DNA of 24,559 nucleotides from an uncultured Flammeovirgaceae bacterium (GTDB lineage: Bacteria > Bacteroidota > Bacteroidia > Cytophagales > Cyclobacteriaceae): positions 1 to 24,559 of the forward strand of contig CAKZPJ010000035.1 in the NCBI GenBank assembly GCA_937138955.1, written 5' to 3'. Of this stretch, positions 1-6,977 are shown piece by piece (the first letter of the stretch is position 1; each line of letters opens with the position of its first letter). The translations under genes and the position numbers were made by a program. The notes beneath the pieces are model-generated. The model searched no databases, was not told where the DNA came from, and was given only the letters and a program-made list of their open reading frames with translations.

Positions 1-1
1 T

Positions 2-220
2 TCTTCTAAAAAAAAACCTCTGTTTAAATCAAATATTGAAAATTATCTTGAAACAGTTTTGAAAAAAAAAGGATTTTCTCATTTAAATAAAGCTAAAGAT
101 AATGCCTCGCTTCAGAAAAAAATAGATGAATATCTTCTTGAAGAAGTATATCCAGATTGGGCTTTCCCTGCCAATCGGCTACCACCGCTACTCGTAGTTC
201 ATCCTTCGGGTAATTTTTAA
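2..220 (+). CDS. AT-rich partial reading frame entering from the left edge, unknown
   Basis: This frame is open from base 2 to a TAA at 218-220 (72 codons) and has no start inside the window. Its first 50 or so codons are strikingly lysine- and asparagine-rich (it begins SSKKKPLFKSNIENYLETVL) and read like the tail of a real protein from an AT-rich genome. Bases 1-120 are about 23% GC, far below the rest of the window. From about codon 52 on, the frame merely runs antisense to the phosphatase-like gene, so only the first 130-155 bases could be genuine. I do not recognise a family. It may be a foreign insertion, a neighbouring gene cut by rearrangement, or an assembly chimera. Confidence 0.25.
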   Translation, partial: SSKKKPLFKSNIENYLETVLKKKGFSHLNKAKDNASLQKKIDEYLLEEVYPDWAFPANRLPPLLVVHPSGNF

Positions 221-539
221 ATGTATGATTATCGGATTGTTGGCTGTTCGTAGAAACTTGGTAGTGATATACGCCCACCTCTGGGTTTAGCGAGATTTCA
301 ACTTGGTGTAGTCTTGTGTTCTCTTCTATCGTAATCATACTATCGTACTGTTCCGAAGCTCCGTAGCGCACCACTGCATTACCGGGTGTTACACTTTCCC
401 AATTGATTGATAGCTTGTCGGGCTTACTTGATGGATGGGTAAGCCATATTCTCTCCACTTGGGCGGTACTAAACTCAACCATCGTTAAGGTCAGTACAAA
501 ACTGACTAAAGCTCTACTTAGAATTCGCTGATATTTCAT
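93..539 (-). CDS. N-terminal fragment of a secreted purple acid phosphatase-like metallophosphatase
   Basis: The 148-residue frame starts with ATG and a clear signal peptide (hydrophobic core about residues 9-24, probable cleavage after STA at 26). Residues 28-108 resemble the fibronectin-III-like N-terminal domain of purple acid phosphatases (IWLTHPSSKPDKLSINWES, then a VRYG strand and a YHYQV strand). From residue 114 (ELRVAVVADWQGKPNLD) it looks like the first strand of a metallophosphatase domain, but the frame stops about 20 residues later inside AT-rich sequence. The metal-binding Asp/His motifs of a complete enzyme (usually several hundred residues) are absent. It is therefore a 5' fragment, cut by a junction somewhere between about 105 and 160. 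The family assignment rests on general resemblance only. The product would be periplasmic or secreted. Confidence 0.5.
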   Translation of the reverse strand: MKYQRILSRALVSFVLTLTMVEFSTAQVERIWLTHPSSKPDKLSINWESVTPGNAVVRYGASEQYDSMITIEENTRLHQVEISLNPEVGVYHYQVSTNSQQSDNHTFKNYPKDELRVAVVADWQGKPNLDILLQEDIHLFFSEARHYL

Positions 540-1080
540 TATTTGAGGATGGATTCGGTATAAGGTTGTTGTTTACGACGGCTAGAATGTACTCATTTTT
601 CATTGCTATTTACTTTACTTTCTGGCTCGCCTTTTAGCCATCGATGTTTTCAAGCAGTATTAGTTTACAGACTTAGACCATGTCTACAGTAATGAACGGA
701 GCTATCGTTCTAGGGGGATTTCAGCTATCTACAGCTTTCTCTAAACTAGGCTTTTGGTCTGCTAAAGGCTAATCGTTTTGGCAATAAGTCTATCTCATAA
801 AAAGAGCTTAACCGGATTAATCGACAATAGGAGTTTCTAATTTTTAGATATGAATCAATACTGTTTTCACATATTCTTCAACATGGTAAGAACGTGACTA
901 ATCATGTTTCCATAAAGTGTTCACTAATATGAACATTTGTTCAATTATTTTCACTATTTTTTAGCATACTAAACTAACTTGATAGAAAATGTGCCATCTT
1001 GATAACCTAATGCAAGATCTGCATTAAGCTTAATTGTTTTTAGCACATGATATTATCCACTTAGTTAAGTAAACTGTCGT
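540..1080. other. Gene-free stretch of 541 bp
   Basis: No convincing coding frame is visible on either strand. A 27-codon + frame at 692-772 has no ribosome binding site and is probably chance. The stretch holds a TGTTCA inverted repeat (918-935) and, near the end, a single near-match to a DnaA box (TTATCCACT, 1053-1061). It should contain the promoter of the phosphatase-like fragment and the 3' end of the TPR gene transcript. I see no clear terminator hairpin. Confidence 0.5.
918..935. repeat. TGTTCA-N6-TGAACA inverted repeat, possible operator
   Basis: Two 6-bp half-sites form a perfect inverted repeat with a 6-bp spacer, and a third half-site (TGTTCA, inside TTTGTTCAAT) follows at 939-944. 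Such spacing is typical of dimeric regulator sites. It lies about 380 bp upstream of the phosphatase-like ATG, which is far for a simple operator, and chance is possible in AT-rich DNA. Confidence 0.2.
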
Positions 1081-2955
1081 TCAATTAACGGTAAAATCTC
1101 CGCGTAGATTTCGGAAGCGTTTGCGGACATCAGCCACGTAAATACTGCCGGGATATTCTTTAAGAAACTGGGTGTACAGTTCCATCGCTTTCTCAGTATC
1201 GTTCAATTGTTCTTCATAAATACGCCCGGTCATGAAAAGTGCATCATCACCTAAAATATCGTGATTGTACGATTCGATTATCTTTTCCAATCGACTCAAT
1301 GATTTGTCAAAATTGCCTAGCTGCAACTGTACCTTAGCGACCAACCAGTGTATTTCATCTTCTAGTGGATGGCTCTGGTAAGTACTTAGCATACTGTCTA
1401 GCTTACTCAGTGCCTCTTGCTGTCTATTTTGAAATAAAAGAAGCTCAGCATCAGCGTAAGCCTGCATCGCCGCACCTGAGGTATCTAAGACAGTATTATT
1501 CTGAATTAGTAAACTGAGCGACATGGCATCATTGGCAATTTCGCGCGTGGTTGCTTCTTTCAATACATCCAAATGATCCTGGGCTAGCTGAAAATCCCCT
1601 TTATAGTACGACAATTTGGCATTACGCAATTTGGCTTCGTATCCCACTGGCTCTTCCTTATGCGCCTTTTCTACTTGAGAGTAGAGTAGGGTAGATTCCC
1701 AAGATTGATTCATGAGTACGTAGATATCACCCATATCCAGCTTGCTTTGCGCTTTAATTTCCCGACTCGCCTTAGAATTACCGGTTACTTCCTGAAGAAT
1801 GGCTATAGCTCGGTCTTTTTCGTCCATGTAGAAAGCGTAAAGCAGTGCTTGACTTCGCATCGCTTCCAGTGTAGCAGCACTAGGGCCAATGGGGGAACCT
1901 TTGCTCTCATCGATGAAATTCTGATAATCTTGAATAAGGCGGATAATCTCTTCCTGCTGCACCGGAAACTGATTTTTCACCAACTCTTCCCGGGCTTTAA
2001 TTTTGTACCGACGAGCTGAAACATAATTGGAAGTACGCGGATGACGTTCTATCACATGATCGTACATTTTAAGCGCATTATCGTAATCCTGATTTTCCAA
2101 AGCAATCTGAGCTACCTTCATTACTTCGTCGCCATCGGTGCGCTGCCGGCGGTCTACCGCTCGGGCTTGCATAAACGCCCCGTAAAAGTTTTTCTGTTGT
2201 AGGTTGATCCAGATGAGCAACTCACTGTACAACGGATTGTCAGCGTCCTTCTGAATGCGATCTAGCAGCAAGTTTGCCATGCTATCCAGATCTTCATCCT
2301 CGGTCAGAATGTTTTGCAGCACATTTTTCACGTAGCTAACTCGCGAAGGATCTTCGTTGGCGTAGCTGAGGTACTCTAGTACCATCTGATCCACTTTATT
2401 TAATCGGCGGTATACGTTGGCTAATTCCAGCGCGTAAAGGCTAGGGTCGCCACTGGCTTGCCTTCCAGCCATGTATATACTTACCGCTCGTTCTATCAAC
2501 TCATGTCTGATGAGATGACTCGCAACAATTCTCACTTTGTAAATATCTGATTGGGCGTCTTCAAATACTTGCATAAAATATTTTTCAGCTTCAGCATCTT
2601 CTCCCTGCCGTAAATGCACAACGCCAGCATCAAGCTGGTACAAAATATTGGTGGGATAGTGGCGAAGTGCTTTGGTGAGATATTTTTCAGCTTCTTCCAG
2701 GTATCCGTTATTTATCAACAGCCGGAAGTATCGGTCATGGATGATGGGGATGTTTTTCTTTTTTCCGACCAGCTCATCGTAGAGCGTTTTTGCTTTTTCA
2801 ATTTCACCCTTGTCATCGTATTGCTGGGCTAACTCTATTTGCTGCGTATTCTGCCCTAAAACAAGCATGTTAGTGCTTGTTAGTAAAATAATAACCCAGG
2901 TTATGGTACGAATCATTCTTTGCGGTTTAATGGTGGATAACTTATGAACTAACAT
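1081..2955 (-). CDS. Secreted/periplasmic tetratricopeptide repeat protein
   Basis: This 624-residue protein has an N-terminal hydrophobic segment (about residues 18-34, VIILLTSTNMLVLGQ) that looks like a signal peptide. The internal methionine at residue 14 would give a more usual leader, so the start is uncertain. The mature part is almost wholly helical TPR-type repeats. Examples are AKTLYDELVG, AEKYLTKALRHYPTN, AEKYFMQVFEDA and, near the C-terminus, DTEKAMELYTQFLKEYPGS, which is like the repeats of BamD/YbgF-type periplasmic scaffolds. No catalytic motif is seen, so the role is presumably protein-protein interaction in the envelope. It is transcribed away from the DnaA-box cluster and its first codons also carry a near-match to a DnaA box (2932-2940). 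The specific function is unknown. Confidence 0.85.
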   Translation of the reverse strand: MLVHKLSTIKPQRMIRTITWVIILLTSTNMLVLGQNTQQIELAQQYDDKGEIEKAKTLYDELVGKKKNIPIIHDRYFRLLINNGYLEEAEKYLTKALRHYPTNILYQLDAGVVHLRQGEDAEAEKYFMQVFEDAQSDIYKVRIVASHLIRHELIERAVSIYMAGRQASGDPSLYALELANVYRRLNKVDQMVLEYLSYANEDPSRVSYVKNVLQNILTEDEDLDSMANLLLDRIQKDADNPLYSELLIWINLQQKNFYGAFMQARAVDRRQRTDGDEVMKVAQIALENQDYDNALKMYDHVIERHPRTSNYVSARRYKIKAREELVKNQFPVQQEEIIRLIQDYQNFIDESKGSPIGPSAATLEAMRSQALLYAFYMDEKDRAIAILQEVTGNSKASREIKAQSKLDMGDIYVLMNQSWESTLLYSQVEKAHKEEPVGYEAKLRNAKLSYYKGDFQLAQDHLDVLKEATTREIANDAMSLSLLIQNNTVLDTSGAAMQAYADAELLLFQNRQQEALSKLDSMLSTYQSHPLEDEIHWLVAKVQLQLGNFDKSLSRLEKIIESYNHDILGDDALFMTGRIYEEQLNDTEKAMELYTQFLKEYPGSIYVADVRKRFRNLRGDFTVN

Positions 2956-2958
2956 ACT

Positions 2959-3005
2959 ACATTATTAATTAATTATTTTTCTTCGAAATTACTATTAATT
3001 ATTAC
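2959..3005. other. AT-rich stretch, candidate DNA unwinding element
   Basis: This run of about 47 bp is almost entirely A/T, with repeated ATTAATT units (for example ATTATTAATTAATTATTTTT), and lies directly beside the first DnaA boxes at 3016. It also lies immediately upstream of the TPR gene start at 2955, so it may double as that gene's promoter region. Confidence 0.45.
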
Positions 3006-3217
3006 GCTGTGAATTTGTGAATAACTCCTGAAAATTTGGTCAATTAGTGGGTGTTGTGAATAACTCCCATAATTATCTACAAATTACTAACATACTTATC
3101 CACAACTAATAAAATGATTAACAGATACTTACAAGCAATTTATTCATTTGTTAACTAATATGTGGATAACTCTAAGGATAATATTAAAAGTGCATAACAT
3201 TGTGTATAACTTACGTT

Positions 3218-3270
3218 GAGGAGTGAATAACCTATTGAAAATGTGGAATTAGCTGAGAGGAGTGAATAAC
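3218..3270. repeat. 14-bp direct repeat carrying one-mismatch DnaA boxes
   Basis: The 14-mer GAGGAGTGAATAAC occurs at 3218-3231 and again at 3257-3270, 39 bp apart. Each copy contains AGTGAATAA, one base off the DnaA consensus. The identical flanks suggest duplication of a binding module rather than chance. Confidence 0.7.
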
Positions 3271-3310
3271 AAGCTATTTATTAACAAGTTATTGTTAGTT
3301 TTTCCACAGG

Positions 3311-5380
3311 TTATTCACTCGATAATGTGGATAACTCCCCAACGACGATATTAAGATCGCTACGTTCCCAGTTAGCCCGCAGATCAATGATCTCTTCTTC
3401 GGTATAGAAGTAGATAGGTTCAGGTTCTTCTTGAGAAAGAATGCTACCCGCCTCCCATGTTCCATCTTCATCGGCGTCTATTAAAACTCGGATCTGATAT
3501 TTACCCGGTGACACCAGTTCAAAGGAAAAGTTTTGGGCATTTTTCACTTCTCGAACCAATTCAAATTGTTGATTGAGTAACTGGACAAAATAGCTGGAGT
3601 ACTCAGTGGTAATTGTGCCACTAATCGCTCCGTAGTCTTCGGGATTCTTAAATGAATATTTCTGAATGACTTGTTCACTACTATCATTTTCTACACTCAT
3701 GAAACTACCCGCACTAACGTAGAAATTGAATGAGCGTAAGTTATTCGTTATTTCTTCTCGCTCGAAAATCTTCGGTAAGAACTCTCTATTGATCTGAGTA
3801 GTATCTACGTAGTCGGTGAGCAAGTTGAGTCTAGCTTCTTCTTCCTCCAGCGATTGAATACTATCTAGCATCACTTGGTCTTGGCTTATTCGTTTAACAT
3901 CTACAAACTGTTGCAACCAGTCTAAACGATTTTCTGCCGTAGCGTCAGATTCGTTTTGTAAACTATCTAGGTAAAGAGTTTGCTGACGAACACGATCTTC
4001 GTACTCCAAACTATCGTTCAGTTTTCTATAGTAGATGACGCTATCTACCACTTGAGACTTTTCTACGGGAATACTTAATTTCACCTGATCGAAATGTTCA
4101 TTCCACTGAAGGGCTTGGCTATAATCAATAGGCAGATAGAATAATGTATCGTAACTCAGCAAAATACTATCAGTACTTACTTGAGCAATAGGTTTGGAAA
4201 ACGCAAAATCACCCGAGATTGTATCAGTAATTTCGTTGTCATCTGAGGTAAACAGCGTAGTAAATTCAGCGAGCTTCCTACGACTTTCGTTAAACTTTAA
4301 GTATAACAGAGTATCAGGTAGCAGTTGTTGCGCTGAGTCAGAAGCCGAAATAGTGATAGCCAAACTATCTTGCTTCAGTGTGTTGTAGATACGAACTACC
4401 TTTTGCTCATCCTGAAAATTACTAAAAAGCATAATACTAGTATCAGATAAATTAAATGCTACTGAATCATTCAAGAAGTTCTGAGTGGCTTGGTTTACTT
4501 CTTCGTTTAAAGAGAGTGAATAATTATCTAGCGACTTATTGAATTTTACCTCAAAATACTTCCCATTGGCTCGGGCACTTTGTAATTGAATTGGCCGTAT
4601 ATCTTGTCGCTGAACAAATAAGTCTATTGATTTACCCATTGCATAGGTTGAGTCAGCAATAGCAATAGAATCAGCCCGCACTGATTGGTTAATATCAGTT
4701 CCCAGATATATCGGTTCTGACTTAAATCCGAAAGGTTCGTTATTTGAGTCGATTTTCAGATTACTATTTTCATCAGCGTAGGCGTAAATATTGTACAAAC
4801 CTTCTCGGATATAGCGAATAATATAGTTGCCTTCTTCATCAGTTTTGGCTAAGTACATGGGGGAGCCAGTGAATGCATCTAGTGTATCATTAACATCATA
4901 GAGAGCAACTAGTATATCTTCCACTGGTTGTTGTGTCATTAGACTTCGGACGTTACCATTGATTCGAAAAGAATCAATTTCAGGCCCAGTGCTAAATGCC
5001 ACAATCAGATTCTCGGCCGGATTTTTTTCTGAAGCATCTTTAATTGCTTCTCGAAAATTAAAAGTGTAGGTAGTACTATCTCGTAGTTCTTCTTCAATTT
5101 CTAAGAAAAGCGTTCGCCGGTTTACATAGAAGCTGTACTCCTCAATAGGTGGAGTAATAATAAGTTCTTGTTTTAATTCGCGCCCTTCAATATATTCATT
5201 AAACTCTATCTCAATTTCATCTTCGTCAAAATTGATAGTCTCTAACTCTGGGTACATTCGTACTAGCTTAGGCGGAATTGAATCTTTGGGACCACCGGTA
5301 GGAGTGCCCTGACGAGCACATGATCCCGCCATTATTAGCAAGACCCAAAGTGCTAGTAGCCAGCTATATTGTTTTGTCAT
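3311..5380 (-). CDS. Ig-like (Big_5/SbsA-type) domain lipoprotein
   Basis: This 689-residue protein starts with ATG and a lipoprotein signal; the predicted lipidated cysteine is C21 (IMAGSC). It is followed by the segment GTPTGGPKDSIPPKLVRMYP, typical of a Bacteroidota lipoprotein family with an N-terminal Big_5 Ig-like domain (about residues 33-132, ending VAFSTGPE). A prealbumin- or carboxypeptidase-regulatory-like beta domain follows (about 137-225, with EGNYIIRYIREGLYNIYAYADEN). A second similar segment lies at the C-terminus (GAISGTITTEYSSYFVQLLN through PGKYQIRVLIDADEDGTWE). The middle is low-similarity and rich in Asp and Ser. It is likely anchored in the envelope; no enzymatic function is visible. 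Unusually, its last eight or so codons overlap the DnaA boxes of the putative origin (3311-3319, 3326-3334). Confidence 0.85.
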   Translation of the reverse strand: MTKQYSWLLALWVLLIMAGSCARQGTPTGGPKDSIPPKLVRMYPELETINFDEDEIEIEFNEYIEGRELKQELIITPPIEEYSFYVNRRTLFLEIEEELRDSTTYTFNFREAIKDASEKNPAENLIVAFSTGPEIDSFRINGNVRSLMTQQPVEDILVALYDVNDTLDAFTGSPMYLAKTDEEGNYIIRYIREGLYNIYAYADENSNLKIDSNNEPFGFKSEPIYLGTDINQSVRADSIAIADSTYAMGKSIDLFVQRQDIRPIQLQSARANGKYFEVKFNKSLDNYSLSLNEEVNQATQNFLNDSVAFNLSDTSIMLFSNFQDEQKVVRIYNTLKQDSLAITISASDSAQQLLPDTLLYLKFNESRRKLAEFTTLFTSDDNEITDTISGDFAFSKPIAQVSTDSILLSYDTLFYLPIDYSQALQWNEHFDQVKLSIPVEKSQVVDSVIYYRKLNDSLEYEDRVRQQTLYLDSLQNESDATAENRLDWLQQFVDVKRISQDQVMLDSIQSLEEEEARLNLLTDYVDTTQINREFLPKIFEREEITNNLRSFNFYVSAGSFMSVENDSSEQVIQKYSFKNPEDYGAISGTITTEYSSYFVQLLNQQFELVREVKNAQNFSFELVSPGKYQIRVLIDADEDGTWEAGSILSQEEPEPIYFYTEEEIIDLRANWERSDLNIVVGELSTLSSE

Positions 5381-5458
5381 ATTTCTGATAGTTCGGTATT
5401 TGAATCAGGTTTACACCTTTTTTTGAGGCCAAAAATTCAAAATATAGTTTCTGAATGA

Positions 5459-5506
5459 CTCAATTTTTTTTACGCCATAGCATAAGCTATGGCGGATGGG
5501 ATTGAG
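5459..5506. repeat. Strong hairpin, 9-bp perfect stem with outer repeat
   Basis: CGCCATAGC (5473-5481) pairs perfectly with GCTATGGCG (5486-5494) around a 4-base loop, and CTCAAT (5459-5464) pairs with ATTGAG (5501-5506) further out. A T8 tract precedes the stem on the + strand, so neither strand has the U-tract after the stem expected of an intrinsic terminator. It lies about 80 bp upstream of the lipoprotein ATG, in its leader or promoter region. It could be a dispersed palindromic element or a regulator site. Confidence 0.55.
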
Positions 5507-5671
5507 GAAATTCAGGGGCTAGAGATGAATTTGTAGGTCAAAGGCAAAATTTAAATATACTCTTACAATTAAACGCCTATTCGGAAAGTTTCTTTTGATT
5601 ATTTATATACAGCATGGTAGAAACGGTAAGTATATTTCTATAAGAACCACATCGGTGGGAAAGACAGTACA

Positions 5672-6103
5672 TTAATCTGGTTTGTAGTTTGTAACGCTTA
5701 TTGAAGAACCAACCAACTCTATCAAATAGTCGGTTCTATCACACTGTCCTTCTCGGTTAAACGACCACAAATATTCGTTAGTAATAATAGCATATATTAC
5801 ACCAGGGTCAAGTTGTTCACCACTGAGCGGGCTATCAAAACCTACTCTGTACCGTATGCGATTGGTCAGTTCTGAGTCACGAATGCGCTGCAAAAGCCGA
5901 ACCCAATTAGCAATTCGTTTTCCGTCTAGAGCGTATACCACAAACGCAAATTGTTCCATAAACCGATGCTCGTGAAACTCATCAGGTTCAGAAGAACGTA
6001 TTTGATAGGTATAGTCACCACTGTTTTTCTCATTATTCAGAAGCTCATAAGAGGCAAAGAACTGAGTTTCATTCAGGTTCCACCGAAAGTCTGATGGGCC
6101 TTC
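5672..6103 (-). pseudogene. Remnant of a hypothetical gene, lacking a start
   Basis: The only ATG in this frame (5959) gives 95 residues with no ribosome binding site. However, the frame stays open for 48 more codons upstream, to a TGA at 6104-6106, and that part has protein-like composition (FRWNLNETQFFASYELL, then SGDYTYQIRSSEPDEFHEH) with no ATG, GTG or TTG. The downstream part (FAFVVYALDGKRIANWVRLL, GVIYAIITNEYLWSFNREG) also looks coding. In another frame just upstream (about 6107-6230) a coding-like run ends ...YVRYKKEILPNIDPEKAHQ, suggesting a frameshift near 6100. I do not recognise the family. An intact small gene starting at 5959 is the alternative. Confidence 0.4.
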
Positions 6104-6611
6104 TCAGGGTCGATATTCGGCAAGATCTCTTTTTTGTAGCGTACATACGTTAAACGACCAGCGGTTTCGAAGCGGTTTGAGTAAAAGATAGCCCAAGATC
6201 CCGCTGAGCTATGGTATGGTAGTAGGTTGAGGAAAGGTATTAACGGATAGAAGAAGTGATATAGAAAGAAGATTGAAAAATTGTTACACAATAGCTTAGT
6301 AACGGTTATAAAATAAGTTATCGGTTTTATGGGAGGCAGTTTTGATCTCAGACTAGACAAAAAACGTAGGCGAAGCAACGCTTCGGCGAGGCTTTTTAAC
6401 GTAGTATGAGGTCAAAAATGACCGCATAAAATGACAAAATTATTCTTTGATCGTTACTTAGTAGAGAAATTTATCTAATGATTGGCGCACAATCAATCGT
6501 TTTTGCTGAAGATCCCCTCGTATCAAACAGTATTTCATAAGATTAAACCCTAGAGTGTTTTAACACATCAACTTCTAATTTAATGTTTTGGCCACTTTCA
6601 GTAGTCAGTTT
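6104..6611. other. Gene-poor stretch of decayed sequence
   Basis: On the - strand a 101-codon frame at 6073-6378 begins with low-complexity Leu/Phe-rich residues that do not look like a real protein; only its last 40 or so codons look coding-like and may belong to the broken gene at 5672-6103. A short palindrome (CGAAGC-AAC-GCTTCG) lies at 6371-6385. From 6400 to 6611 I see no coding frame, RNA gene or repeat. Confidence 0.4.
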
Positions 6612-6970
6612 TCAGTAGCAATTAACAATATTCGCGTCAACTTGTAGTCGAGTCGTATCAGGAATTTTATCAAAATTAATTAGTTCTTCAATATCCTGTA
6701 AGCTACCAAATACATCAAACTCTATATTGAACCTTCTTCTATCTTTGATCAATTTGACTTCGTAACTTGAGTTTTCTCTATCAGTTTCGTGGTAGAAACG
6801 TTTTCTTCGCGATTTTTTAACCTATAGCCATCCAAATATTGGCGGGCCGCTTCCGGCTTTTCTTTTAGCTCAATATGTTTTTCCCGCTCTTATTTCAAAA
6901 GTTCTTGGGCATCGCTCTGCATAAATGAGAATGACATCAATCCAACTATAGCAATTATACGATACAGCAT
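6612..6970 (-). pseudogene. Broken small secreted protein gene (PepSY-like family suspected)
   Basis: The - strand ATG at 6970, 7 bp after the mnmG stop, begins a signal peptide (MLYRIIAIVGLMSFSFMQS, then DAQ). An in-frame TAA interrupts it at 6890-6892, after 26 codons. Past it the same frame reads EREKHIELKEKPEAARQYLD. At an A6 run (6813-6818 on the + strand as T6) the coding frame shifts and continues as SRRKRFYHETDRENSSYEVK and RRRFNIEFDVFGSLQDIEEL, ending at a TGA (6612-6614). The beta-strand pattern (YEVKLIKD..RFNIEFDVFGSLQDIE) resembles small PepSY-like secreted proteins common in Bacteroidota. Two independent lesions make a pseudogene more likely than a sequencing slip, although the homopolymer lesion alone could be an error. 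It was probably co-transcribed with mnmG. Confidence 0.6.
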
Positions 6971-6977
6971 CACTCTT

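Larger units (their letters stand above)
2959..3334. other. oriC: Candidate chromosomal replication origin (oriC): DnaA-box cluster with AT-rich flank
   Basis: Six perfect matches to the DnaA box TTATNCACA occur: 3016-3024, 3055-3063, 3161-3169, 3201-3209 and 3326-3334 in reverse orientation, and 3096-3104 in forward orientation. One-mismatch boxes lie at 3073-3081, 3189-3197, 3222-3230, 3261-3269, 3300-3308 and 3311-3319, plus 2932-2940 just outside. An AT-rich run at 2959-3005 beside the first boxes could be the duplex unwinding element. The region is otherwise non-coding apart from the last 24 bases. Context supports the call: mnmG (gidA) and a parS-like site lie within 6 kb, an arrangement seen around many bacterial origins. 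A DnaA-titration or DnaA-regulatory locus is the main alternative. Confidence 0.8.

Noticed and set aside
692..772. A 27-codon + strand reading frame beginning MNGAIVLGGF
   Set aside because: It has no ribosome binding site, no neighbour context and is short enough to be chance.
6073..6378. A 101-codon - strand frame as an intact gene
   Set aside because: The first 60 residues are low-complexity Leu/Phe-rich and no start context is seen; only the last part looks coding, in a different frame from the neighbouring remnant.
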